NCBI GenBank assembly: GCA_028023455.1
Contig: JAQFVV010006646.1
Span: 500,728 to 564,727 of the forward strand
DNA length: 64,000 nt
Origin: Epiperipatus broadwayi
Taxonomy: Eukaryota; Onychophora; Udeonychophora; Euonychophora; Peripatidae
Direction: 5' to 3'
Shown: piece after piece, positions 30,985 to 51,792 of the stretch
Numbering within the stretch: the stretch's first letter is position 1
Layout: the number at the start of each line of letters is the position of its first letter
Notes under the pieces: model-generated
The model's input: only the letters and a program-made list of their open reading frames with translations
The model's database searches: none
What the model was told of the DNA's origin: nothing
Position numbers and translations under genes: made by a program

Positions 30985-31720
30985 CTCCCCATATGGTAGC
31001 ACCACTAGTGCAAAAACAGAGTAATACATGGATGCATAAAGGTTTGTGCATAAAATCTTTATCTAGTGAAAAGTCATCCAATATCACCAGCCTAGATTTT
31101 AGCTTCTGGATTTCACCACTGAGAAACCTTAGATCTAAGATGAGTGCAGTTACAACTAAGGATCTAATGCAACCCTACAGCAGCCACCCTTTTACCTTAT
31201 TAACTAGCTATAAAACTTTGAGTACAAATTGAATACCTTATAGTGTTTACAATTCAATCTAATTAGCTTGTATAGTTGTATAGATCTGAACTCAGTTTAT
31301 CTTCCATACTTTTTGGAATTTTTGGCTTTTTAATAACCACAGACACCATAAAGATACCAAAAATATGGATGATGCTGAACTGAGTTCAAATCTATACAAC
31401 TATATAAGCTAATGAGCTCGAATTGAAAACATTATTGTGTTTTCATTTTGAATTCAAAGGTTTATAATTAGCTAATAAAGTAAAAGGTGGCTGCTTGAAG
31501 ATTGTGTTACAGTGTACAATCTGAGTGCTGGGTTCTCAGATCCAAGGCTCCTCACTTATTAAAGCCACAAGATGGAAACTAGTCAGAGAATATTTGATAA
31601 ATAGGCACTAGATAAGGATTTATGCATAAACATTTTTGCATCAATTGATTACTCTGCATGCACCAGTGGCAATAATCTATGGAGGGATTAGCAACTCTGT
31701 AAACAACATGTGTAAACAAA
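30985..31720. repeat. Large fold-back element between (ATA)n arrays
   Basis: Two diverged arms of about 330-350 bp (roughly 30985-31320 and 31340-31720) pair around 31330. Matching blocks include TATACAACTATA-like sequence near GAACTCAGTT, CAGCCACC next to TTTACTTATTA-like sequence, and TGCATAAA next to ATCTTTATCTAGTG. By eye the arms are about three-quarters identical. It has no coding capacity. Both outer sides run into (ATA)n arrays. The right arm contains a decayed hammerhead-like string near 31548-31590. It could be a MITE or two inverted copies of a short retroelement. Confidence 0.72.
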
Positions 31721-31754
31721 AGAAATGGTGATCATGTAATGTCTAGTGGTGTAA

Positions 31755-35357
<3,603 letters not shown>

Positions 35358-35399
35358 GAAATTATTAAACTCAGGTGCTTATTATACATGTATATAATT

Positions 35400-35515
35400 T
35401 TAATGCGCAAATACACGCACAACAACCGAGCTTCATCAGGATTAAATAACAATATATTATAATATATTGTTATTTAATCCTGATGAATTCAGGTTGTTGT
35501 CCTGGATTTGACATT
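35400..35515. repeat. Short palindrome, 38-bp or longer arms
   Basis: Centred near 35459: CATCAGGATTAAATAACAAT is followed by its complement ATTGTTATTTAATCCTGATG, extended on both sides by CAACAACC/GGTTGTTG. In this arm the outer right part reads GTCCTGGATTTGACATT. In the mirror (44757-44880) the corresponding part reads GTGCGCGTATTTGCGCATT, which makes that copy a nearly perfect palindrome. It resembles the tip of a fold-back transposon. Confidence 0.8.
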
Positions 35516-35525
35516 AAAATTAAAT

Positions 35526-35527
<2 letters not shown>

Positions 35528-35561
<34 letters not shown>
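35528..35561. repeat. (TAA)n microsatellite
   Basis: Short (TAA)n run; mirror 44715-44747. Confidence 0.9.
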
Positions 35562-35563
<2 letters not shown>

Positions 35564-36065
35564 CAACAACATATTTAGAGAAGAAACAGGTAATTAGTTG
35601 GAAACACATTTATTAATCAAGAAATAAAGTCTGAAAGAAAAACATCCTGCACTGTTCAGTTGTTTGATTATTGTGGCATACTTATTTACTCTCATAAATA
35701 TAAATGATCTCAATATTATAGAAATGGTGATAGTATATTCTTAAAGATGATAATTAAATGACAAATTGCCTTCCTTAACTACTCCCATTGACAATGTACT
35801 GTGTGGATCCATCCCAGAGATACATTCATCAACATTTTTATTGTTTTTGCTATGGTACCTCTGGTGCTGACTCACTTTTAATCATGTACTGGAGTGTATG
35901 CTTGATTTATGAATTGATAAAATGGAACAAATTCAGAATAGAGACCAGAATTTGGCCACCTTCTATATTTATGGTGCCACATGGAAGCTAATTGATTTGC
36001 CTTCTTAAAGCTGATCCCATTCATAACTGAATAAAAATGATCTACCTGGAAATGATTAAGGGCCG

Positions 36066-36350
36066 ATGTGCACACATTTCTTTGGGATTGATTATGATAT
36101 GCCTTCCCCTCAAGCCTATTGCCCAGATCCTGAGTATTATGACATTGACTTCCATTCTGAAAGGTTGGTTTACCTATACAAAGCTGTGGTTTTGCATAGA
36201 CAAAAGTTGAGAACTATGTTTGTACATTTTAAGACATGCAAGCTTAGTCACCTGCCATCTCAGGCTCATTCCTTTGCCTCTATGCGTCATATTAGTCTTA
36301 TAGACTGTTCCATGCTAGATGTGTCAATATTGAACTTTTATCTCTTTTAA
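36066..36350 (+). CDS. Unrecognised 94-codon open frame, possible terminal exon
   Basis: I do not recognise the product. The frame has mixed amino-acid composition (Pro, Cys, His, Asp), unlike the Ile/Lys/Asn-rich chance frames around it, and starts MCTHFFGIDYD. It is identical at protein level in the mirror arm (43925-44209). A pyrimidine-rich acceptor-like site (CCTTCCCCTCAAG) ends at about 36112 in frame, and an AATAAA lies about 55 bp after the stop, so it could be a last exon. An open frame on the opposite strand (36075-35878) is an alternative. Arm identity is not evidence of selection if the palindrome is an artefact. Confidence 0.25.
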   Translation: MCTHFFGIDYDMPSPQAYCPDPEYYDIDFHSERLVYLYKAVVLHRQKLRTMFVHFKTCKLSHLPSQAHSFASMRHISLIDCSMLDVSILNFYLF

Positions 36351-36968
36351 TACCATTTAATGTATACTATGTCTAATTTTATCATAAGCTGTAACCAAAT
36401 TTTAGAATAAAATATTCTATATTTTTATAATAAAAAGATGTTAATTAGTTGCTATGCTGAAGCACATTTGTAATAAAAAAAGAGATGCAGTATGGAACAA
36501 AGTATTTAGATTTAAAAAAAAAATAATTAATGTCAGTTGAAATTTTTATTGCAGAACAAAAGTTATTTATTGCAAAACCCAAGATTTGAATATGTACAAT
36601 TGAAAGATAAATGTATTGATCGCCATCTTAATTATAACACTATATTGTGAAGAACGCACTCGTTTTTGTTTTAGAATGTAATGTTTAATAAAGAAATGAT
36701 TTTAGTTAAAGTTTAGTACTTTTATATTTGGTTTTGCAATGCGTCATTTTACATAACAATCTATTGCGTTATATATATGTTGATTTAAATGAGGGCTGGA
36801 AATATAATTTCAAGTTCCTAAGTTCTTACAAATCCCGTCACCTGATTACATGATTTACCTTTTCTTCGATGGTGGATGAAACTGCTGTTACACATATGCC
36901 AATATTTAAATGTAACACTTGCTGTTTTTTGAATTTTTAAGTTATATTTAACTGTTTTCACAGAAGAA

Positions 36969-38646
<1,678 letters not shown>

Positions 38647-39024
38647 TTAAAAAGTCAGATGAAAAGTTAGATAAGAGAAGAAAGAAATTTTAGCTTGACC
38701 AATGGAAGCACTAAGCCTTGGCTCGGACCCTAACGAAAGTGATAGACTAGTGACGTTTTGTTCATTGAATCCTGGTGGATAATATAAAAAGGGAAATACA
38801 GTTTTTCGGACAGTTCCAGCGTTTGTGTTTGAGAGATGAGGTATGACGCACATACCACACTCTCTATTAAAAAAAAAATGAAAAGACTGTGATACTTTGA
38901 ACCAGCTATTGCCATCTCCAGAACATTCCCCTTCCAACGGAGGCATGGCGGGAATTAAAAAAGCAGAGGCCTGGACTCTTCTACCATAAGCTATCTGAAA
39001 TGAACAATTGTTAAAATCAATCAA
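38647..39024 (-). CDS. Unrecognised 125-codon open frame, possible exon
   Basis: I do not recognise the product. On the minus strand the frame MIDFNNCSFQ continues through a strong acceptor-like site (TTGTTCATTTCAG, about 39012-39000) into IAYGRRVQASAF and PPLEGECSGDGNSWFKV, then a Ser/Leu-rich end. Composition and the splice-like site are suggestive only. The mirror frame (41255-41632) is also open, with several substitutions and compensating indels. It could equally be part of an unknown transposon. Confidence 0.22.
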   Translation of the reverse strand: MIDFNNCSFQIAYGRRVQASAFLIPAMPPLEGECSGDGNSWFKVSQSFHFFFNRECGMCVIPHLSNTNAGTVRKTVFPFLYYPPGFNEQNVTSLSLSLGSEPRLSASIGQAKISFFSYLTFHLTF

Positions 39025-39526
39025 GAACTTTCGTCAAGTTTTACAAACTGATAAACAAGCCAACTGAGAAATGTTAAAACAGACTCTTATCTGACTTTTG
39101 TAAGTCTTTAAATCAAATTAATAATGTTTAATTTTATATGTTTTCCGATTGATAAACATCATTTCAATTTTTTTTTTTCTTATTGTAAAGATTGGTTAAA
39201 TGTATGAAATTTAAGTTGTTTATAGATGCTTGCATGGATTCGTTTGCGGTTAATTATATTTTGGTTTTCATATTTGATCAAAATATATAGACATTTGATA
39301 AATAATGATACCTTATGGTGAGTATCTAAAATGTATTTATTCGGATGTCTTTTAAGTTATTGGTGACAACGCAAGTATCTTATGGTGAATACTATTGGGT
39401 TACTTATAAGTTTCCCTCTGCGATTGTCGGTATCAATAATTTTGTATTTTGATCGTTTATGTTTATTTTGAAATGTTTTTGACCGTGGAATCTATGTAAT
39501 CGATCTATACCCAACATTTTTAAACA
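39025..39526. other. Interval without recognisable gene
   Basis: Nothing supported on either strand. Confidence 0.45.
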
Positions 39527-40075
39527 AATCTGTGCGAACGTATTTAAATGTTAAAATTAAGTCGGGCGTGAATGGCTATATAGTTTGTAAAGTTATATTA
39601 AGGGAGGGTAATCTTAGGTTATTCATTTCGTAGTTGAATTGGTTCAATGGATTGGATATATTTGTGTAATTAGTCGATGTAGTATGAGGTCCGCTACAGG
39701 CAGGATTATAGATATACGCCACACACCCTCTGTTTGCCTATGGATGGGTTTGTAAGTCAGCAGAAGACCGCAGTCCATTCCTATGGAGTTTTTTGTTTAT
39801 TGATCTACTTGCCAACAGATGTCACATTCCTGTTGGTGGAGAGTCAATCTCTTCTCTATTTCTACTTATTGTTCAGATGTACATTCCTGACAATATAGTA
39901 TTTTGTGTTGTCGTATCATGCTACATTGAATACATGAATGTATCAGATGGATTGGCGCCAGTTGATTGCGAAATTTGTTGCCTAAGGTTAAATCAGGGAA
40001 GAATATTTTCCTTTCAAATGCAGACCTATGTATACAGTCCATTCATACTCGACCCTCTAAATAAATAGTAAACTC
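39527..40075 (-). repeat. Dispersed repeat family, copy B (left of the palindrome turn)
   Basis: Reverse complement of the family seen at 143-762, ending with ATCTGTGCGAACG at the outer side and CGACCCTCTAAATAAATAG about 60 bp from the turn. A 91-codon frame on the plus strand (39793-40068) runs antisense to the family's short frame and is considered chance. Confidence 0.7.
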
Positions 40076-40122
40076 ATTATTTGCAATCTACTTAAATTTA
40101 GAATTAAAGATCAATATAAAAT

Positions 40123-40159
40123 TATAAACGTTAAATTTATTCCTCAAAATTTAAATATT
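40123..40159. other. Spacer at the turn of the giant palindrome
   Basis: Unpaired 37-nt centre. It contains its own small hairpin: TTAAATTT (40131-40138) and AAATTTAA (40147-40154) around an 8-nt loop. No adapter sequence is present here. Such a small hairpin is what a 3' end folding back to prime copying of its own strand would use. Confidence 0.9.
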
Positions 40160-40209
40160 ATTTTATATTGATCTTTAATTCTAAATTTAAGTAGATTGCA
40201 AATAATGAG

Positions 40210-40755
40210 TTTACTATTTATTTAGAGGGTCGAGTATGAATGGACTGTACATAGGTCTGCATTTGAAAGGAAAATATTCTTCCCTGATTTAACCTTAGGC
40301 AACAAATTTCGCAATCAACTGGCGCCAATCCATCTGATACATTCATGTATTCAATGTAGCATGATACGACAACACAAAATACTATATTGTCAGGAATGTA
40401 CATCTGAACAATAAGTAGAAATAGAGAAGAGATTGACTTTCCACCAACAGGAATGTGACATCTGTTGGCAAGTAGATCAATAAACAAAAAACTCCATAGG
40501 AATGGACTGCGGTCTTCTGCTGACTTACAAACCCATCCATAGGCAAACAGAGGGTGTGTGGCGTATATCTATAATCCTGCCTGTAGCGGACCTCATACTA
40601 CATCGACTAATTACAAAAATATATCCAATCCATTGAACCAATTCAACTACGAAATGAATAACCTAAGATTACCCTCCCTTAATATAACTTTACAAACTAT
40701 ATAGCCATTCACGCCCGACTTAATTTTAACATTTAAATACGTTCGCACAGATTTG
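40210..40755 (+). repeat. Dispersed repeat family, copy B mirrored
   Basis: Mirror of 39527-40075, in the same orientation as copy A at 143-762. Confidence 0.7.
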
Positions 40756-41254
40756 TTTAAAAATGTTGGGTATAGATCGATTACATAGATTCCACGGTCA
40801 AAAACATTTCAAAATAAACATAAACGATCAAAATACAAAATTATTGATACCGACAATCATAGAGGGAAACTTATAAGTAACCCAATAGTATTCACCATAA
40901 GATACTTGCATTGTCACCAATAACTTAAAAGACATCCGAATAAATACATTTTAGATACTCACCATAAGGGTATCATTATTTATCAAATGTCTATATATTT
41001 TGATCAAATATGAAAACCAAAATATAATTAACCTAAACCGAATCCATGCAAGCATCTATAAACAACTTAAATTTCATACATTTAACCAATCTTTACAATA
41101 AGAAAAAAAAAATTTGAAATGATGTTTATCAATCGGAAAACATATAAAATTAAACATTATTAATTTGATTTAAAGACTTACAAAAGTCAGATAAGAGTCT
41201 GTTTTAACATTTCAGTTGGCTTGTTTATCAGTTTGTAAAACTTGACGAAAGTTC

Positions 41255-41632
41255 TTGATTGATTTTAACAATTGTTCATTTCAGATAGCTTATGGTAGAA
41301 GAGTCCAGGTTTCTGCTTTTATTAATTCCCGCGATGCCTCCGTTGGAAGGGAATGTTCTGGAGATGGCAATAGCTGGTTCAAAGTATCACAGTCTTTTCT
41401 TTTTTTTTTAATAGAGAGTGTTGTATGTGCGTCATACCTCATCTCTCAAACACAAACGCTGGAACTGTCCGAAAAAACTGTATTTCCCTTTTTATATTAT
41501 CCACAAGGATTCAATGAACAAAACATCACTAGTCTATCACTTTCGTTAGGGTCCAAGCCAAGGCTTAGTTCTTCCATTGGTCAAGCTAAAATTTCTTTCT
41601 TCTCTTATCTAACTTTTCATCTGACTTTTTAA
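41255..41632 (+). other. Mirror of the 38647-39024 open frame
   Basis: 125 codons. It differs from the left copy at several residues (QVSAFINSRDASVGR against QASAFLIPAMPPLEG in one stretch) because of compensating single-base indels. This is what read errors in a duplicated sequence look like. Confidence 0.4.
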
Positions 41633-43199
41633 TTACACAGCTTTTAGATAATTAATAAACAATCATTTCCATTTACAGATTACAGGAATTAATTAATACC
41701 TGTTTTTACTTTAACTTATGTTATTTTTTTATTAAAATATTTTTATATTTCAATCTGGCATTTTTTTATTAAAAAAAATACGTTCAGATACTTTTTTTTT
41801 TTTTTGTTTATGAAAAAAAATACTTTTAAAGTTTAGCATCTGTGCGAATATATATATGTTTAACAAACATTTTAATTTTAGCGTTTAGTTTTTTCCTTTT
41901 ATTTGAGAACTTTTAAGTTTTTATTTTAAATAAATGTAACGACATATTTATATATCGTTACAATATATATAAGAGTCTGTCTGTTTGCTATTTATTTGTC
42001 CATTGACTGACTTCAGTTTTTATGATGCAAAGAGAAATTTTATTTCTCAGAAATAATAATTCGAACTTTACAATGCTTTACTAAAAGTCCTTTTTCTTTT
42101 CCAGAGAGGAGAGTGCAATTTAATTAGCCCCCTTTTTTTATTATGTGAATTAATCCAGTTAATCCTGTGTTCCTTTGCTCGTGACACGATGTTTACTCAA
42201 ATCCAATGGTAGTTATACCCCAATCTTTAAACCAGAGATATCTTTGTTTTTAAAACTAAAATAGCCGATCTTTATATAAAGCATTTTTTTTTATAGGTTT
42301 CCTTTTTTTTTTTTTTTACATTTTGTTATCGTTCTTTTGGAAATCCTTGCAACTGCCCTTCAAAAGATTGAACGGGCAGATAATTTAAGCTTATTTTTTT
42401 ATGTTTTATGGTTTAACACACACACACAAAAAAAAAACATTGAAAAACTTTTATTTGTAAAAACACAGAAAATAGGTCCATCCGTGTCAATTACAAAAAG
42501 GCGACAGCTTCTCTTATAGACTGGTGGCTGCTATTTATGTGTTCTCTTTCTGGTGTTCTGGTATCATAACAACCACTGAATATTACTGGAATAAACCTCA
42601 ATGCCAAACGATACAACAGAGCAAATTTTCCCGCCTGGCATTCAAGTACGATGGAAGTTTGGAGAAAAAGGATACATGAAAATTAAATCCAAATTCGATT
42701 AGATTTTTCTTATTATTTGTAAACCAAAATACAAAATTAATATAACAACCTTTATTCACTTTATAAACACAAATAATTTACACATATATATATTTTTAAT
42801 AATAATATTTTTTTAAATTAATTTATAAACAAATATACATAACACAAAAACATTGAATTATATGTAATAATGTTACTATGGTGACTGCATTAATATACAT
42901 GAAATATGTAAAATAATATCGATCCTATTTAAGTAAACTTATATTGTACTGAATTGTTTTCAAAATTTATTTATTTACCTATATGTTTTTCCTGAGGTTG
43001 ATTATAGTGAATTTATTATTTTAAAGCTAGAATCAACAGTAAACAATACTATTTAAAAAATTATGGTTGCCATGGTGATCATTTTAAATCTGTATTTCCA
43101 AGATCCTCCATTATCTATCTATCAAGCAAAGAAAAATCAAACAAGATCAACAAACTTTTTTATTTTTTTTAAATACCTGGATCATTAATTTGAATATTC

Positions 43200-43202
<3 letters not shown>

Positions 43203-43295
<93 letters not shown>

Positions 43296-43301
43296 TATAT
43301 A
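43203..43301. repeat. (AT)n microsatellite, mirror of 36972-37071
   Basis: AT run with one ATAC interruption not seen in the left copy. Confidence 0.93.
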
Positions 43302-43924
43302 GTTATTCTTCTGTGAAAGCAGTTAAATATAACTTAAAAATTCAAAAAACAGCAAGTGTTACATTTAAATATTGGCATATGTGTAACAGCAGTTTCATCC
43401 ACCATCGAAGAAAAGGTAAATCATGTAATCAGGTGACAGGATTTGTAAGAACTTAGGAACTTGAAATTATATTTCCAGCCCTCATTTAAATCAACATATA
43501 TATAACTTAATGGATTGTTATGTAAAATGACGCATTGCAAAACCAAATATAAAAGTACTAAACTTTAACTAAAATCATTTCTTTATTAAACATTACATTC
43601 TAAAACAAAAACGAGTGCGTTCTTCACAATATAGTGTTATAATTAAGATGGCGATCAATACATTTATCTTTCAATTGTACATATTCAAATCTTGGGTTTT
43701 GCAATAAATAACTTTTTGTTCTGCAATAAAAATTTCAACTGACATTAATTATTTTTTTTTTTAAATCTAAATACTTTGTTCCATACTGCATCTCTTTTTT
43801 ATTACAAATGTGCTTCAGCATAGCAACTAATTAACATCTTTTTATTATAAAAATATAGAATATTTTATTCTAAAATTTGGTTACAGCTTATGATAAAATT
43901 AGACATAGTATACATTAAATGGTA

Positions 43925-44209
43925 TTAAAAGAGATAAAAGTTCAATATTGACACATCTAGCATGGAACAGTCTATAAGACTAATATGACGCATAGAGGCA
44001 AAGGAATGAGCCTGAGATGGCAGGTGACTAAGCTTGCATGTCTTAAAATGTACAAACATAGTTCTCAACTTTTGTCTATGCAAAACCACAGCTTTGTATA
44101 GGTAAACCAACCTTTCAGAATGGAAGTCAATGTCATAATACTCAGGATCTGGGCAATAGGCTTGAGGGGAAGGCATATCATAATCAATCCCAAAGAAATG
44201 TGTGCACAT
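43925..44209 (-). other. Mirror of the 36066-36350 open frame
   Basis: Identical 94-codon translation to the left copy. Confidence 0.4.
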
Positions 44210-44711
44210 CGGCCCTTAATCATTTCCAGGTAGATCATTTTTATTCAGTTATGAATGGGATCAGCTTTAAGAAGGCAAATCAATTAGCTTCCATGTGGCA
44301 CCATAAATATAGAAGGTGGCCAAATTCTGGTCTCTATTCTGAATTTGTTCCATTTTATCAATTCATAAATCAAGCATACACTCCAGTACATGATTAAAAG
44401 TGAGTCAGCACCAGAGGTACCATAGCAAAAACAATAAAAATGTTGATGAATGTATCTCTGGGATGGATCCACACAGTACATTGTCAATGGGAGTAGTTAA
44501 GGAAGGCAATTTGTCATTTAATTATCATCTTTAAGAATATACTATCACCATTTCTATAATATTGAGATCATTTATATTTATGAGAGTAAATAAGTATGCC
44601 ACAATAATCAAACAACTGAACAGTGCAGGATGTTTTTCTTTCAGACTTTATTTCTTGATTAATAAATGTGTTTCCAACTAATTACCTGTTTCTTCTCTAA
44701 ATATGTTGTTG

Positions 44712-44749
<38 letters not shown>

Positions 44750-44756
44750 ATTTAAT

Positions 44757-44880
44757 TTTAATGCGCAAATACGCGCACAACAACCGAGTTTCATCAGGAT
44801 TAAATAACAATATATTATAATATATTGTTATTTAATCTGATGAAGCTCGATTGTTATGTGTATATTACGCATTCAAATTA
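44757..44880. repeat. Short palindrome, mirror of 35400-35515
   Basis: Here the palindrome is nearly symmetric over its full length, with TGCGCAAATACGCGCAC on one side and a related but altered TGTGTATATTACGCATT on the other. It differs from the left-arm copy in a concentrated patch. Confidence 0.8.
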
Positions 44881-44916
44881 TATACATGTATAATAAGCAC
44901 CTGAGTTTAATAATTT

Positions 44917-48506
<3,590 letters not shown>

Positions 48507-48549
48507 TTTTACACCACTAGACATTACATGATCACCATTTCTTTTGTTT

Positions 48550-49290
48550 ACACATGTTGTTTACAGAGTTGCTAATCCCTCCATAGATTATTGCCACTGG
48601 TGCATGCAGAGTAATCAATTGATGCAAAAATGTTTATGCATAAATCCTTATCTAGTGCCTATTTATCAAATATTCTCTGACTAGTTTCCATCTTGTGGCT
48701 TTAATAAGTGAGGAGCCTTGGATCTGAGAACCCAGCACTCAGATTGTACACTGTAACACAATCTTCAAGCAGCCACCTTTACTTTATTAGCTAATTATAA
48801 ACCTTTGAATTCAAAATGAAAACACAATAATGTTTTCAATTCGAGCTCATTAGCTTATATAGTTGTATAGATTTGAACTCAGTTCAGCATCATCCATATT
48901 TTTGGTATCTTTATGGTGTCTGTGGTTATTAAAAAGCCAAAAATTCCAAAAAAGTATGGAAGATAAACTGAGTTCAGATCTATACAACTATACAAGCTAA
49001 TTAGATTGAATTGTAAACACTATAAGGTATTCAATTTGTACTCAAAGTTTTATAGCTAGTTAATAAGGTAAAAGGGTGGCTGCTGTAGGGTTGCATTAGA
49101 TCCTTAGTTGTAACTGCACTCATCTTAGATCTAAGGTTTCTCAGTGGTGAAATCCAGAAGCTAAAATCTAGGCTGGTGATATTGGATGACTTTTCACTAG
49201 ATAAAGATTTTATGCACAAACCTTTATGCATCCATGTATTACTCTGTTTTTGCACTAGTGGTGCTACCATATGGGGAGTTTAGTCTCTTA
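48550..49290. repeat. Large fold-back element, mirror of 30985-31720
   Basis: Same diverged inverted arms in reverse order. Confidence 0.7.
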
Positions 49291-49299
49291 ATTATTATT

Positions 49300-49625
<326 letters not shown>

Positions 49626-50592
49626 ATTATTGTTATTATTATTATTTGAAAAATAATCATTGTTAATGCTTTGAATTACTTAGCATTAAATAACAATGAT
49701 TGTAAAGGTTACAGGTGCAGTCATATTGTACAACTTTTAATATGGATTAATTTTATGGGTTACAATAAAGTGGTTTCAAGTATACTTTTACCAATGCTGC
49801 TACTACTTTTGATACAAAGATAGATATCAAGTTTAATCATTAAAGTTTTAAAACAGTTCAATATAAACTCAATTCAATAGATGGATAAATAAGACTTAAA
49901 ATAATATCATCTGGCATCATATTAAAAGATATTTACAGTCACTAAATTATTCTTGATTATTATTTTAATTGCTATTGTTGAAGTATACTAGAGAGATAAC
50001 ATAATATGTGCAGCATAAAATAAATATGAGTTATGTACTAAAAACAAACTCAGTTCAGAGTACAATTACATATAATTTTAGCTGGTAAATTGCTAAAGAT
50101 GGAAAATAAATTCTAGACTCTAATGTTGGATGAAGTTGAAGGCAGTTACTGAAGGTAATTATGGTGAGAGTAATGTATGGTACCACTGAATGCTATTAAA
50201 TGTGGTTATTGTTGGATTATGATGTATTATAGATTGGATGGTTGGTTTAGTAGTAACCAGAAGATAGCAATAATATATGGGGTGCAGTAGTGTTGTCCTT
50301 GGCCTTTATTGGTCAGTGTTTGTTGATGAATGTAGCTGGATGTCTTTTGGAATTGTTGCCAAATGTGCCAAAAAATGAAGATGCAGGAGATCCATGAGAA
50401 CCCATACAGGGTGAAAAAGTTGCATGTACTGTGTGAGGGTGTATATTCTGATAGAATGGAATTAACTGTTGCCTAGATGCAACTAGTCATCTGTAAGTAT
50501 TTAGCATGATATTCCTGAATTGTTTGACATTATGATGCTGCTGAAAACGTTGAATTTCCTCTACAATATTACATAAGGTGCACTTAGCATTA

Positions 50593-50593
50593 T

Positions 50594-50625
<32 letters not shown>

Positions 50626-50815
50626 TATCTTCACGATCATTATTATCATCATCATCGTCATCATCATCATCATCATCATCATCATTATTATTATTATTAG
50701 TAGTAGTAGTAGTAGTAGTAGTTGTAGTAGTATTGGAGTAGTACGAGTAAATACATGTAATAGTAGCAGAAGTAGTAGTTGCAATAGTAGTAGTATTTTT
50801 ATTATTTTCACTATA
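50593..50815. repeat. (ATC)n(ATT)n(AGT)n array, mirror of 29461-29671
   Basis: Compound trinucleotide array. Confidence 0.9.
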
Positions 50816-51710
50816 ATTATTATTATAATGAGGGCCAAAAAATAATTTTTATGGACATCCCAAAAACTTAAAATTTATATAAGCAATTAAGATTTTTATT
50901 CTTATATTAAAAAAATGATAAAAGAATATTATAAAACATTTTAATGGGTGTATTTGTACATCCTTCTAGACAAATTAACAACATTACAAAATATAATTTT
51001 TTTTGTCTTTCTTTCTATATATGTATAACAAGAACAATATTGTTTGGAACCTAATTTCAAATGATATACTGTCAGACTTCCAATAGTTTGCAATAATTTT
51101 TTAAATATATAAAGTTATATAACAATAATCTATACTTATCTGTAATAAGAAATATCAGACGTTTTAAACTTTTATCCTTATAACTGAGAAAGTATTTTTT
51201 TACAAAATAACTCTCAGCTACATCACTATTAATTATAGGATACATAAAAGAAGTATATCTAACTTAAGACGTGTAATACTGATATATTCTCTTTAGGGTC
51301 ATTTTTTAATGCTTACAATCACTAATTTTCTAATAACAAGATTTTTTAATACATTCCAAAAAAATAATAATAATCTCATGAGAAAATATTGTAGATCAGC
51401 ATATATGTTGTATTAATAATTTCCATACAGTAAATAATTGCTTATTACATAATATTGGGATATAATTCATCACTGATAAATGAAAGAAATTAATAAATAT
51501 GAAATATGTATTTCAATCACATTTGAAATAGCAGCCAATTTGCGAATACAAAAATATAATCCTTCTTCAAAAAGCATTATAAACTATCTTCCTAATAGAT
51601 AAATGGAAGTGTTGAAGTGATACTTCTAAATTTAAAGATGTACTCTCATGTACTGAATCTGGTCTGTTATTGATTTATATTGAAAACCAATTTATATTAG
51701 TCAACCTCAA

Positions 51711-51715
<5 letters not shown>

Positions 51716-51791
<76 letters not shown>
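51716..51791. repeat. (AT)n microsatellite, mirror of 28478-28551
   Basis: Pure AT run. Confidence 0.93.

Positions 51792-51792
<1 letters not shown>

Noticed and set aside
39793-40487. Pair of mirrored 90-codon frames as a conserved gene
   Set aside because: They are antisense to the dispersed repeat, the third copy (143-762) does not keep the frame, and the mirror is explained by the palindrome.
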